Assembly (NCBI GenBank): GCA_018821245.1
Contig: JAHJMO010000011.1
Location: forward strand, 1-48,111
DNA: 48,111 nucleotides
DNA from: Patescibacteria group bacterium
GTDB lineage: Bacteria; Patescibacteriota; Microgenomatia; UBA10105; UBA927
Reading direction: 5' to 3'
In this document: piece after piece, positions 16,279 to 24,194 of the stretch
How the letters are laid out: every line of letters begins with the position of its first letter
Numbering within the stretch: the first letter of the stretch is position 1
The notes under the pieces: generated by a model
What the model was told of the DNA's origin: nothing
The model's database searches: none
Seen by the model: the letters and a program-made list of their open reading frames with translations, nothing else
Translations under genes and position numbers: made by a program

Positions 16279-16364
16279 GTAGGTCCCGCTTCACCGGCGG
16301 GATAAATCCTACCGAGGGAAAATTTTTGTAATCCCTCGTCTATCGAGGGATTTATTGTAGGAGG
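16279..16364 (+). promoter_or_regulatory. rplJ leader with mutually exclusive hairpins
   Basis: GTAGG (16279-16283) pairs with CCTAC (16308-16312) around a CCCGC/GCGGG stem (16285-16301). Next come CGAGGGA (16313-16319), TCCCTCG (16332-16338) and CGAGGGA (16344-16350): the middle segment can pair with either neighbour, but not both. AGGAGG (16359-16364) follows. The design fits the known autoregulation of rplJL leaders by L10-L7/L12, but I cannot match it to the classical L10 kink-turn. Confidence 0.6.
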
Positions 16365-16368
16365 ACAT

Positions 16369-16938
16369 ATGAAAAAACAAATGCCAACATCCGACTTCGT
16401 CCCGCAGGGCGGGACTTCGCCGGGCAAGCAAAAAAAAATCGAAACAGTTGCAAACTTGACTGAGAAATTAGCCAAGGCTAAATCTGTGGTTTTTGCCGAC
16501 TATCGCGGACTGAAACATAAACAGCTTGAAGATGTACGAAAAGTACTCAAAAAGTTGCAATCGGAGCTCGTGATCGTCAAAAATCGATTGCTTCTTCGAT
16601 CTCTTGGCGAAAAAAGCAAAGGCGCAGAAAGTAGCCTTAACGAACCTACCGCAGCATTGTTTTCATACGAAGACGAAGTGGCCCCTATTAAAGAACTTCT
16701 GAAATATTTCAAGACTTCCGGAGCCGGAAAAGCCAAAGGAGGATTCTTGGGGACAACTGCGCTTACGCAATCAGAGGTAGAACGCTTGGCAGCACTGCCT
16801 GCGCGAAAGGAGCTGCTTTCCCAACTCGCAGGACAGCTCCAGGCCCCTCTATCAGGGCTTCACTATGCGCTATCGTGGAATATCAATAAGTTAGTATGGG
16901 GGTTGAATGCGGTAAAAGAACAGAAAGGAGCAAACTAA
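16369..16938 (+). CDS. rplJ: 50S ribosomal protein L10 (189 aa)
   Basis: Base of the L7/L12 stalk. The family core starts at about residue 24 ([24 protein letters not shown]) and continues normally to the C-terminal helix that binds L7/L12 dimers. The N-terminal 23 residues are extra; their middle (VPQGGTSPG) is encoded by a GTCCCGC/GCGGGAC palindrome (16400-16416). A strong SD (AGGAGG) lies 4 nt before the ATG, unlike most genes in the window. Confidence 0.93.
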   Translation: MKKQMPTSDFVPQGGTSPGKQKKIETVANLTEKLAKAKSVVFADYRGLKHKQLEDVRKVLKKLQSELVIVKNRLLLRSLGEKSKGAESSLNEPTAALFSYEDEVAPIKELLKYFKTSGAGKAKGGFLGTTALTQSEVERLAALPARKELLSQLAGQLQAPLSGLHYALSWNINKLVWGLNAVKEQKGAN

Positions 16939-16978
16939 AAAGGTTGTCCGCCTTAGCTTAGCAAGAAAGGAGGTGTAT

Positions 16979-17371
16979 ATGGCAAAATTATCAAAAAAAG
17001 ACATATTAAAAGCTGTTGAAGAAATGAGCGTTTTGGAACTTTCCGACCTTGTGAAGGCACTTGAGGAAAAATTCGGAGTAAGCGCTTTACCCGCCGTAGC
17101 TTCAGCGCAGGCGGGAGCTCCTGGGGCAGGCGCTTCGGAAGAGCCTAAAGAGGAGCAAACAGTGTTTAATGTGGTATTGGCAGCTGCCGGAACAAATAAG
17201 ATAGGCGCTATAAAAGCGGTCCGCGAACTGGTTCCGACCTTGGGTCTTCAGGAAGCAAAAACGTTAGTGGAGTCCGCACCAAAAGAAGTTCTTACGGGCG
17301 TCAATAAATCCGCCGCCGAGGAAGCCAAGAAAAAACTGGAAGCCGCCGGAGCGAAAGTCGAGCTCAAATAG
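16979..17371 (+). CDS. rplL: 50S ribosomal protein L7/L12 (130 aa)
   Basis: The flexible stalk protein that recruits translational GTPases. An N-terminal dimerisation helix ([17 protein letters not shown]), an Ala/Gly-rich hinge, and a C-terminal domain ([34 protein letters not shown]). I choose the ATG at 16979 because AGGAGG (16968-16973) lies 5 nt upstream; the frame is open two codons further, from a GTG. Confidence 0.94.
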   Translation: MAKLSKKDILKAVEEMSVLELSDLVKALEEKFGVSALPAVASAQAGAPGAGASEEPKEEQTVFNVVLAAAGTNKIGAIKAVRELVPTLGLQEAKTLVESAPKEVLTGVNKSAAEEAKKKLEAAGAKVELK

Positions 17372-17382
17372 AAAATATAAAT

Positions 17383-17481
17383 GATCCCCGATTCATATCG
17401 GGGCGAGATCCCGCCGAAGCGAAGCGCTTGGCGGGATACGAACTCAAATAAGAATACAATAGAGCCCCGCATTGCGGGGTA
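17383..17481. repeat. Three successive hairpins after rplL
   Basis: CCCCGAT/ATCGGGG (about 17385-17403), ATCCCGCC/GGCGGGAT (17410-17438, with a nested AGCG/CGCT) and CCCCGCA/TGCGGGG (17465-17479). None has a T-run of its own; a terminator follows. The second belongs to the YCCCGCC/GGCGGGR palindromes also seen in rplA, rplJ and galT. Confidence 0.6.
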
Positions 17482-17494
17482 CAAAATGAACGTT

Positions 17495-17520
17495 AAAACC
17501 TCTCACGTGAGAGGTTTTTT
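17495..17520 (+). terminator. Intrinsic terminator of the rplJL operon
   Basis: AAAACCTCTCACGTGAGAGG followed by TTTTTT: a perfect stem with a T-run, the clearest intrinsic terminator in the window. Confidence 0.9.
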
Positions 17521-18121
17521 CGTCCTCATTGGGACCGACAGAACAATCCTCGGTGTACTATTTCGTTCGGAGAAAAAAATTGGCGCTCTAGCTGTGTAAA
17601 TGCTAATATCAGCTTCGTAAAATCGCTCTTCTTTATCGGATGGCACGAAAAACTACGTGCATTTCGTACAAAGGAAATAGAAAAAAACAATTATTAAAAT
17701 AGACCATGTCATAGTATGATATGGTCCAATTATTGCCATGTTAATTCCCTGCTGTATGTAAAATATTTAGGAGAAAAACTTGTATATTTTATGCGTAGAT
17801 CCGAAGACTTGAACACTTTTGTTATGCAGATATGTTTGTGTATGCCGGGAAAATTTTTATGCATCGCGGGATACTATTTTCGGACAACCACTACTCCCCT
17901 AAAATCTTAATACCGCGAAATTACACCCAATGATTTAGTACGTCGCAAAATTATTTCCCGCACATTACACCTATCCCAACATTATCCACCTGTCCCATTC
18001 TTTTACGACGCGGACCCGGCTACCCAAAACTTCTTCTGAATAAACGAGGATTGCTTGACCACAAAACTCATACAATGTACAACCTATGTATATCGCAATC
18101 ATTGCATATATTTGATACCCC

Positions 18122-18151
18122 TTGACAACATGTGATCATAGTTGATATCTT
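18122..18151 (+). promoter_or_regulatory. Promoter upstream of the small HTH gene
   Basis: TTGACA (18122-18127), an 18-nt spacer and TATCTT (18146-18151). The predicted leader is about 105 nt and ends in the TAAGCTAC repeat. Confidence 0.5.
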
Positions 18152-18224
18152 CTGAAGTATAAAGACATACCCCTGCCCTCATGGAGGAGTTTATATCGCT
18201 TACGTCGCCTTATTTAGCTTTATC

Positions 18225-18256
18225 TAAGCTACTAAGGTTCTAAGCTACTAAGCTGC
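18225..18256. repeat. Octanucleotide repeat TAAGCTAC, 4 copies
   Basis: TAAGCTAC, TAAGGTTC, TAAGCTAC and TAAGCTGC in direct tandem, ending 6 nt before the ATG of the HTH gene, where an SD would normally be. Confidence 0.7.
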
Positions 18257-18262
18257 TAAATT

Positions 18263-18463
18263 ATGGCGTTCGGAGATGAATGGCCGGATTTGTTGACCGT
18301 ACGTGAAGTAGCCAAAATCCTGCGCGTATCCCCTCTTACGATTAAGCGCTGGGGGAAACGCGGCAAGCTTCCTGCAATCCGCATCAATTCACGGGGAGAC
18401 CGCAGGTACAAAAAAGAAGCGGTATTATGGTTATTGGGACTACAACAAAAAGGAACAGCGTAA
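18263..18463 (+). CDS. Excisionase/MerR-like helix-turn-helix protein (66 aa)
   Basis: A single winged-helix DNA-binding domain: LLTVREVAKILRVSPLTIKRW is the HTH, and RRYKKEAVLWLLG is the C-terminal part typical of excisionase-family domains. No other domain. Such stand-alone proteins are often regulators or recombination directionality factors; no integrase lies nearby. It ends on the base before the stop of the convergent galT. The palindrome at 17702-17726 could be a target, but that is a guess. Confidence 0.75.
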   Translation: MAFGDEWPDLLTVREVAKILRVSPLTIKRWGKRGKLPAIRINSRGDRRYKKEAVLWLLGLQQKGTA

Positions 18464-19333
18464 CTAACTAGTATTTATATTCTTCAGTCTCTCCGCTGCT
18501 TCCGTTGGGTCTACTATGTTGACGTTCAAGCCTGTCCCAAGCTCAAACCCAGCTCGATGGATAAACCGGGGAATAATGCGGATATACCAATCGACGCCGT
18601 GATAGATGTAAAAATTATAAATAAACGGCGCGCCCGTCTCGGCGTGATTGACGGGTGCCTGCCTGTGTACCTCTTCAAGTTTTTTCAATGCCGTCTGAAG
18701 AACGCTTGCTAAATCAGACAATTGGATATCGTTAGTTTCGCCAAAACGCTCCCCCCTCTCCTTGGGCACAATCCACGTCTCGTAGGGCCATTGGGAAAAA
18801 TCAGGACAATACATGAGGAAATACGTATTATCGAAGACAACATTTGTAATCGGTTCAAAAGAAAGAGTATCGAGATTAATCTGCTTGGGGATGACCACAA
18901 GCTGACTGTGCGGGTGAACAAGGCTGGCGCCTGCCTTAAGCCCGTGGTTGCAAAAAATGAGCACCTGCCCGTCACCCGTGTGCGCCCGGTAGCGATCGCG
19001 GTAGCAGGTCAAAATCCGTACGACCTGCTCAATCGGTAAATCTTCAATGTCTTTTTCGTGATCCGTACCATGAATAATGACTTCATGGATATCGGTTATT
19101 GGAAAAAGGTTCGGAACCACACGTACCAACCATCCGGGTTTGTCCTTCTCCCCTCCTCCTATGCGATACACTTCCGGCGGAGTTATAGCTTCATTGCCCG
19201 AACAAAACGGGCATACCAATTTAATCGGCCCTTTCTCATCCGGCCCGCCTGCCGGCGAGGCAGGACGCTTGGTGCGGGAAGGGGCGATCACCACCCAACG
19301 CTGTGTTTTGACATCAGGAACGTACTTGGCCAT
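18464..19333 (-). CDS. galT: Galactose-1-phosphate uridylyltransferase, HIT superfamily (289 aa)
   Basis: Transfers UMP between UDP-glucose and galactose-1-phosphate. CPFC (41-44) is the usual zinc-binding pair, and the catalytic HPHSQ is at 140-144, with VVPNLFP and the C-terminal RIIPRF block. It is shorter than E. coli GalT, as in many non-proteobacteria. Residues 24-30, PASPAGG, are encoded by a 21-nt palindrome (19244-19264) also found in wecG. A weak SD (AGGG) lies 9 nt upstream of the ATG. ADP-glucose phosphorylase is an alternative for this family. Confidence 0.85.
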   Translation of the reverse strand: MAKYVPDVKTQRWVVIAPSRTKRPASPAGGPDEKGPIKLVCPFCSGNEAITPPEVYRIGGGEKDKPGWLVRVVPNLFPITDIHEVIIHGTDHEKDIEDLPIEQVVRILTCYRDRYRAHTGDGQVLIFCNHGLKAGASLVHPHSQLVVIPKQINLDTLSFEPITNVVFDNTYFLMYCPDFSQWPYETWIVPKERGERFGETNDIQLSDLASVLQTALKKLEEVHRQAPVNHAETGAPFIYNFYIYHGVDWYIRIIPRFIHRAGFELGTGLNVNIVDPTEAAERLKNINTS

Positions 19334-19360
19334 AATTATCTACCCTGTTTTACTTCTACT

Positions 19361-20317
19361 TTATACAAACTCCCTCAGAAGTGCAAACACCTGCTCTTTT
19401 TTCTTTCTCGTCACTACCACTTCGACTAATCCTTCTTTCGGCTGGCCGTAGTACACCACGCTCCCCAAAGGCGCCCAGACAATTGCCGGCAATGCCAACA
19501 AATCTTCTTCTCCGTCTATGATCATCGCCAAAGTCGTAGGATTTCGTGACCAATCCTCTACTGCTACAAGAGCTTCTTTTGATATATATCCGGGCCCGCT
19601 TTTGAGAGCCTTCATACGCCCTTTGTAAGAGGTCCTCTTGCAAAGGGCGGTGTAACAGGCAATATACTTTTTGCGTCCTACCCGGAGGTCGATGATCGCA
19701 AGCGTGGGATCCACACCTGCATCAAGCAACCGTTTCGTTGCCTTATCCCCGACCGTAATAAGATATGTCCTTGCGGTCCGGTGCAACGCAAACGGAATTT
19801 CCTCTTCAGGAATTACTCTCCCCAAGGGCTTACGAAGCTCCGGCCGTAGATTGTCCGGCATGACGAGGCGTCCGTTGCCGTCTATTTCTCCGTTTCTAAC
19901 GCGCGTAGAGGAAAGAGACCGGAGATCCTCTGCAGCAACCATGGGTACATCAAGAAGGATCAAGGGCGAAAGATCGCGCGAGGAACGAATACGATTAATC
20001 TCTTCTCCGCGTCGCTTGTTTTCTTTAGTCACAATAAGCGCCTCTATATCCCGCCGCGACACAGAAGGCCCGTAAGGATCGTCGATGGGAACAATGGTTG
20101 TCCTTTGCGCATACCCATTCTTTACAAGCCATCCGGTCAATTGTCGTTTACGCTCCGCATACGAAAGAATTGGGTGTTGTTTGTAATGAAGCACATACGC
20201 ATCTGATGTCAATCCCAAGATAACTCGGTCCCCCGCCAGAAACGCAGCCCGAAGCACTGCCTCGTGGCCTTTATGCAAACGATCAAACGTCCCGGCAACA
20301 CACACTCTCTGATACAT
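19361..20317 (-). CDS. Fused phosphopantetheine adenylyltransferase and GTP-dependent dephospho-CoA kinase (318 aa)
   Basis: The N-terminal half (1-150) is a cytidylyltransferase-like domain with the nucleotide motif GTFDRLHKGH (9-18) and GLTSDAYV, of the eukaryote/archaeal PPAT type. The C-terminal half (from about 165) matches the archaeal GTP-dependent dephospho-CoA kinase family (DUF359): ITVGDKATKRLLDAGVDP, then AIIDLRVGRKK, and DGEEDLLALPAIV at 268-280. One chain would thus carry the last two steps of CoA synthesis, with an archaeal-type kinase instead of bacterial CoaE. TACTAT (plus-strand ATAGTA 20325-20330) lies 7 nt before the ATG: leaderless type. Confidence 0.85.
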   Translation of the reverse strand: MYQRVCVAGTFDRLHKGHEAVLRAAFLAGDRVILGLTSDAYVLHYKQHPILSYAERKRQLTGWLVKNGYAQRTTIVPIDDPYGPSVSRRDIEALIVTKENKRRGEEINRIRSSRDLSPLILLDVPMVAAEDLRSLSSTRVRNGEIDGNGRLVMPDNLRPELRKPLGRVIPEEEIPFALHRTARTYLITVGDKATKRLLDAGVDPTLAIIDLRVGRKKYIACYTALCKRTSYKGRMKALKSGPGYISKEALVAVEDWSRNPTTLAMIIDGEEDLLALPAIVWAPLGSVVYYGQPKEGLVEVVVTRKKKEQVFALLREFV

Positions 20318-20359
20318 ACGATCAATAGTACCCTATTCAAGCTCTAAATTGAAGCTCTA

Positions 20360-20389
20360 TTGACAAAAACACCGGCGATCAATTAGGAT
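20360..20389 (+). promoter_or_regulatory. Promoter of the SIMPL gene
   Basis: TTGACA (20360-20365), an 18-nt spacer and TAGGAT (20384-20389), followed by a purine-rich SD (AAGGGGG) 5 nt before the ATG at 20410. Confidence 0.65.
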
Positions 20390-20409
20390 CGGAAAGAAGG
20401 GGGAAATAT

Positions 20410-21156
20410 ATGGAACACAAACATGCGTTTCTGCCGCTGCTCGCAGGCGGGTTCGTACTAGGTTTCACTCTTCTTGCCGGTGCTTACTTTATCCCATGGA
20501 AAACCATCAACTGGGGCAAACTGCAAAATATATCTCAACCATCCATAACCGTAACAGGCCAGGCGAAAAGTAAACAGAAAAATCAGATAGCCACCTTTAA
20601 CGCCGGGGTATCTGCCGTACATGACAACAAACAAAGCGCCATCGATGAGGTCAACACAAAAATTGCTGCCATCATACAAGCGGCCAAAGACTTCGGCATA
20701 AAAAGCGAAGATATCAAAACCCAAAATATGAACGTCTTCCAAAGTGAAGAAACATACTATGAAGAAGGACGCCAAAAAGCGCGCCCCGGCCAGTGGCGGG
20801 TAAATAATACGATCGAAGTAATCCTGCGGGATGTAGATCGGGCAGGAAACCTGGCTTCCACATTGACGAAAGCAGGAGCCACTTCCATGTACGGCCCGAA
20901 CTTCCAGCTGGATGATACTATAGAAGCAGAAAACCAGCTTTTGGCAGAAGCCGTAGAAGACGCCAGGAAAAAAGCAGAAATTATTGCAAAAGGAAGCGAA
21001 AGGAAGCTCGGCAAGGTCCTGAATGTCCTTGAGGGATCTGCATCATATCCGCAGCCTATCATGTATGCGCGTGAAGCTGGGGGCGGAGGGGGCGCTGTGG
21101 AACCCGGAACAGGCACCGTATACCAGTCAGTTACGGTAACGTTTGAGATGGAGTAA
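20410..21156 (+). CDS. SIMPL-domain (DUF541/YggE-like) membrane-anchored protein (248 aa)
   Basis: One N-terminal hydrophobic anchor (about 8-28), then the SIMPL domain: SITVTGQAKSKQKNQIATF, DEVNTKIAAIIQAAKDFGI and EDIKTQNMNVF are typical, with the later block ENQLLAEAVEDARKKAE. A Gly-rich loop precedes the last strand. Family function is poorly known; members respond to oxidative stress or form periplasmic oligomers. It has a clear SD. Confidence 0.85.
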   Translation: MEHKHAFLPLLAGGFVLGFTLLAGAYFIPWKTINWGKLQNISQPSITVTGQAKSKQKNQIATFNAGVSAVHDNKQSAIDEVNTKIAAIIQAAKDFGIKSEDIKTQNMNVFQSEETYYEEGRQKARPGQWRVNNTIEVILRDVDRAGNLASTLTKAGATSMYGPNFQLDDTIEAENQLLAEAVEDARKKAEIIAKGSERKLGKVLNVLEGSASYPQPIMYAREAGGGGGAVEPGTGTVYQSVTVTFEME

Positions 21157-21159
21157 AAA

Positions 21160-21741
21160 CTAGGCACGATGTTCTCGAAGCATCTTTTCAAACTCTTGGT
21201 CGAGTCTTGTTTGCTGATCCTGTCTCTCTTTCCAATTCTGGTATAATCGGCCGACGCGTCCCTTGGATTTCCCCCTTCGTCTTCGCGGGGCCTCATGGTC
21301 GGCCATTTCTTTCTTGAGTATCTCCCACTCTGTGGGAGGCTGCAAAGGATGATAAATTCTTTCACCAGTTATTTTCATTAAATGATGATGGTGCTCATCC
21401 CCTTCGCGTTTTTCTCTATCTGCAGCTATTCTAACTTGCGTCAAGGCTTCTTCCGGTGAGCCGGCTTGACCGCCGATCAATAAATTGAGAGCCTGTACTC
21501 CTTGTATACCACGACGCACTAAGTCTTCATATTCTTCCATCGTAATCCCGGCAGCGTCTGCCAAAGCTTTTTTTTCATCAGCAATCCGCTCTCTTACGCG
21601 CTGCATGTGTTCCTCGCCTTCTGCCCATTTTTCCCGTCTGGCAGCTTCTTCTTCGTTAAGCTGTTTAATAATCCCCTGACACTTGGGATCTGCTACTAAA
21701 ATAGCTACTATGTCTCTGTTATCCGTCTCTGGAGGCTGCAT
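21160..21741 (-). CDS. Charged coiled-coil hypothetical protein (193 aa)
   Basis: No recognised family. It is mostly helical and highly charged: a long Glu/Arg-rich segment (about 25-70) suited to a coiled coil, a His cluster (DEHHHH), and a strongly basic RRRRGKSKGR stretch near 155 that could bind nucleic acid. I choose the ATG at 21741 over the upstream TTG at 21750, because TATGAT (plus-strand ATCATA 21750-21755) lies 8 nt before it. It converges with the SIMPL gene, 3 nt away. Confidence 0.5.
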   Translation of the reverse strand: MQPPETDNRDIVAILVADPKCQGIIKQLNEEEAARREKWAEGEEHMQRVRERIADEKKALADAAGITMEEYEDLVRRGIQGVQALNLLIGGQAGSPEEALTQVRIAADREKREGDEHHHHLMKITGERIYHPLQPPTEWEILKKEMADHEAPRRRRGKSKGRVGRLYQNWKERQDQQTRLDQEFEKMLREHRA

Positions 21742-21898
21742 TGATTGCAATCATATCGCTTTTACAACAAATTTCCAATTTTGAGTTCACAATTAAAACA
21801 CATCCGAGGTGGATAATGGCAAAAGTGCGAAACTCGTGAATTTAAAGCTTTTTCTATTGTGCAATGCAATTTTTTCACCGATCTGATATTCTAACCAT

Positions 21899-22585
21899 AT
21901 GATAGACAATCTTGCCCAACACCTCGACTTTGCTAATCACCACGCGAGCGCAACTCCCTCTGATATTCACGCTCTCTGCAAAGGGGTTATGGAATACGGA
22001 TTTAACTCTGCTTTTGTCAACCCCTGCTACATAACGCTCGCCAGAGAATCTCTGGGTAACGCTGCTAAAGTCGGTACGGCCATCGCCTTCCCCCTTGGTC
22101 AGGATACGCTCTCTATCAAAAAAACGGCAGTTAATGAGGCTGTTATGCTGGGGGCAGATGAGCTTGATATCGTCCCCAATATCGGTGCATTTCTAGCCGG
22201 AGAGGATGATGCTTTTTATGCTGAATTGAAGGCAATTGTTGAGTCTACCCACATGGTGGGTAAACCTGTGGTAGTCAAATTCATCATTGAAACCGGGTTT
22301 TTTGATAAACTTGCCGATGGCAAAACCCGCATCCAAAAAGCAAGCCGCCTGATACAGGGGTCCGGCGCGGACTTCGTAAAAATCTGCTCCGGCATGGGCC
22401 CGAGAGGCGCAAGCGTCGAAGATGTCAAACTTGTTCGTGAGGCAGTTGGCGCGACCATGAAGATAAAAGTTGCAGGAGGTATAGACACACTTCGCGAGGC
22501 GGAAGAACTCATAAATGCAGGCGCCGACAGGATAGGCACGTCGCACGCTATAGAGATCGTGACCGAAAAACGCGCTTCTTCATAA
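21899..22585 (+). CDS. deoC: Deoxyribose-phosphate aldolase (228 aa)
   Basis: Cleaves 2-deoxyribose-5-phosphate to glyceraldehyde-3-phosphate and acetaldehyde in nucleoside salvage. The Schiff-base region is FVKICSGMGPRG, with the second essential Lys in MKIKVAGGI; LDIVPNIGAFL is also typical. Family length is normal. TATTCT (21887-21892) lies 6 nt before the ATG: leaderless type. It converges with rpe and rpiB, so pentose-phosphate genes cluster here. Confidence 0.92.
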   Translation: MIDNLAQHLDFANHHASATPSDIHALCKGVMEYGFNSAFVNPCYITLARESLGNAAKVGTAIAFPLGQDTLSIKKTAVNEAVMLGADELDIVPNIGAFLAGEDDAFYAELKAIVESTHMVGKPVVVKFIIETGFFDKLADGKTRIQKASRLIQGSGADFVKICSGMGPRGASVEDVKLVREAVGATMKIKVAGGIDTLREAEELINAGADRIGTSHAIEIVTEKRASS

Positions 22586-22586
22586 A

Positions 22587-23231
22587 TTACGGATTCTTGA
22601 GGGATTCTATTGCGCGGGAAATCCTGTCCGGGTGCTTAAAAAGGTATGTCGTAGAAACCAACCGGGTAGCACCGGCCTGGACAACTATTTTGGCCGTCTG
22701 ATCGTTGATCCCACCCTCCACCGCTATAGGAATAGGAAGATCAGGAAAATTATCACGTATTGCTTTTATTTTCTCTACAGCTTCCGGCAGAAACGGAGAT
22801 CCGCTGAATCCCGCCTCTATCGTCATAATTTGCACGACATCGACCTCCTCCAGAAACGGCCCTGCATGCTCAATTTCCGTCGGGCCGTCGACAGCCATTC
22901 CGACCTCAACGCTTTCATACTTGGCTTCTTCTAAAAACAAACGCGGATCCACGCACTCAACGTGGGCAATAAGCCGCTTAAAACCGGCATCCGCAAGCGG
23001 GCGAATGTACTTTTCGGGGTGGGCAACCATAAGATGCGCTTCGAACGAAAGAGAAGGGTATGACTCGAAAAGCGGTTTAAACGCGTCAAAACCGGCATAT
23101 GTTTCGTTTTTGACCATCGCGTTATCGGCAATATCTATCTGCACCCACGAAACGAACGAAGAAACGAGGTCAATTTTGCGTTTGATCTCCTCCAAATCCT
23201 GTTCAAGAATACCGGGAATGATGTCAATCAT
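22587..23231 (-). CDS. rpe: Ribulose-phosphate 3-epimerase family protein (214 aa)
   Basis: Interconverts ribulose-5-phosphate and xylulose-5-phosphate. TIM-barrel features: WVQIDIADN, FEAHLMVAHPEKYI, VQIMTIEAGFSG and IAVEGGINDQTA. It departs from classical Rpe: the IDxMDGxFV motif is changed (IDIADNAMV) and the H of the second strand is altered, so activity should be tested. The start overlaps the stop of rpiB by ATGA, showing translational coupling. Confidence 0.82.
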   Translation of the reverse strand: MIDIIPGILEQDLEEIKRKIDLVSSFVSWVQIDIADNAMVKNETYAGFDAFKPLFESYPSLSFEAHLMVAHPEKYIRPLADAGFKRLIAHVECVDPRLFLEEAKYESVEVGMAVDGPTEIEHAGPFLEEVDVVQIMTIEAGFSGSPFLPEAVEKIKAIRDNFPDLPIPIAVEGGINDQTAKIVVQAGATRLVSTTYLFKHPDRISRAIESLKNP

Positions 23232-23680
23232 ATATTGGGCTTCTCTCTTTCCTCAACTTTACGCAGGCGGCGCAAAAAACGCTCCTCTGACCCAAAAGGA
23301 GTCGTGAGAAACGCTTCTATCGTGCGCCTGACGTCTGCCTCAAGAGTGTGATCCGCACCAACCGCCAGAATGTTTGCGTCATTATGGTTTCTGTTGTGCT
23401 TGACGTCTTCAACATTGTTGGCGGGAACGCACCGAATACCCAGTACTTTGTTGGCGGCAAATGTCGCCCCTCCTCCTGACCCGCAGAAAACGATGCCAAA
23501 AGAGCCCTTTTCCCCAACCACGCTATCTGCTACGGCAAAGACGAAATCCGGATAATCATCGTCTTTATCGTATGCGCTATTTCCGCAGTCTGTTACGCTA
23601 TACCCCTCCTCTTCAAGTAAGGCTTTCATCTTGCCCTTGAGGGTAAATCCGCGGTGGTCGGCGCCGACATAAATTTGCAC
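23228..23680 (-). CDS. rpiB: Ribose-5-phosphate isomerase B family (150 aa)
   Basis: Interconverts ribose-5-phosphate and ribulose-5-phosphate. GADHRGFTLKGKMKALL at the N-terminus and VFCGSGGGATFAANKV around C66 are the sugar-phosphate and active-site regions; the classical GTGIG is GSGGG here. HNRNHNDANILAVGA carries the later catalytic block. It starts with GTG and overlaps rpe by 4 nt. Confidence 0.9.
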   Translation of the reverse strand: MQIYVGADHRGFTLKGKMKALLEEEGYSVTDCGNSAYDKDDDYPDFVFAVADSVVGEKGSFGIVFCGSGGGATFAANKVLGIRCVPANNVEDVKHNRNHNDANILAVGADHTLEADVRRTIEAFLTTPFGSEERFLRRLRKVEEREKPNI

Positions 23681-23755
23681 ATCAATACCGTACCGTAATT
23701 TTCCGGTCGTGTAAAGAGGCGGGAAAAGCCTGAATTCTATGGGAGAGTCACGCCA

Positions 23756-24136
23756 TCATTTGTACACTTGAAGCGATGTGGAAAGATCAGCGCACTTGGT
23801 GTCAAGCGCCTTGAATGTATCATCGGGCAAAAGTCCCCTGCCCCAGGCAACGGCAAGCTCTGTGCGGGCGACTGCGACAAGACCTACAGAATCAAATATC
23901 AAATTTCTGGTCATACGTCTATCGGTGCGGGATAACGCATCCGCGATTTTCGCAGATACCTTCTGACCTGCATCCAATACGCGCGCTACAATATCCCCCT
24001 CGCGGCCCTCAACTTCTACACTGTCTAAAGCCTCATGCATGTCCATGAGGGCAACAAATGATTCCTGCCAAAGCTTGTGTTCATGAAAGTTTTGCATAGC
24101 AATAAACATTTTACCCGATCCGTGAAACTTTTGCAC
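23756..24136 (-). CDS. Four-helix-bundle protein, S23/IVP-like (126 aa)
   Basis: Helical throughout. FHEHKLWQESFVALMDMHEAL is the typical first helix of the rRNA intervening-sequence (S23)-like four-helix-bundle family. The real start may be the ATG at 24097, where that helix begins. No 23S rRNA gene is nearby, as is usual for stand-alone members. Function unknown. A second member lies at 35284-35883. Confidence 0.6.
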   Translation of the reverse strand: MQKFHGSGKMFIAMQNFHEHKLWQESFVALMDMHEALDSVEVEGREGDIVARVLDAGQKVSAKIADALSRTDRRMTRNLIFDSVGLVAVARTELAVAWGRGLLPDDTFKALDTKCADLSTSLQVYK

Positions 24137-24194
24137 CTACCCAGCTTCTATTGTATACTCCGCTATATGATTTGCTTGAGCAAACCAGTAAACT

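Larger units (their letters stand above)
17521..18262. other. Long gene-free spacer with palindrome and degenerate iterons
   Basis: No convincing gene in about 740 bp. A near-perfect inverted repeat, GACCATGTCAT-AGT-ATGATATGGTC, lies at 17702-17726. At about 17913-17997 there are four loosely repeated elements built on CGC-A-ATTA-ACC, including TTATCCACC, which resembles a DnaA box. A possible 20-codon frame starts at 18181. I tested it by eye for tmRNA, RNase P RNA, SRP RNA and 6S RNA and saw none. Confidence 0.5.

Noticed and set aside
17716-17910. 64-aa frame in the spacer
   Set aside because: Begins within the inverted repeat, odd composition, no promoter or SD at the right distance.
17913-17997. 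Replication origin with iterons and a DnaA box
   Set aside because: Only one imperfect DnaA-box-like match, no dnaA or dnaN nearby, and gene orientation converges here instead of diverging.
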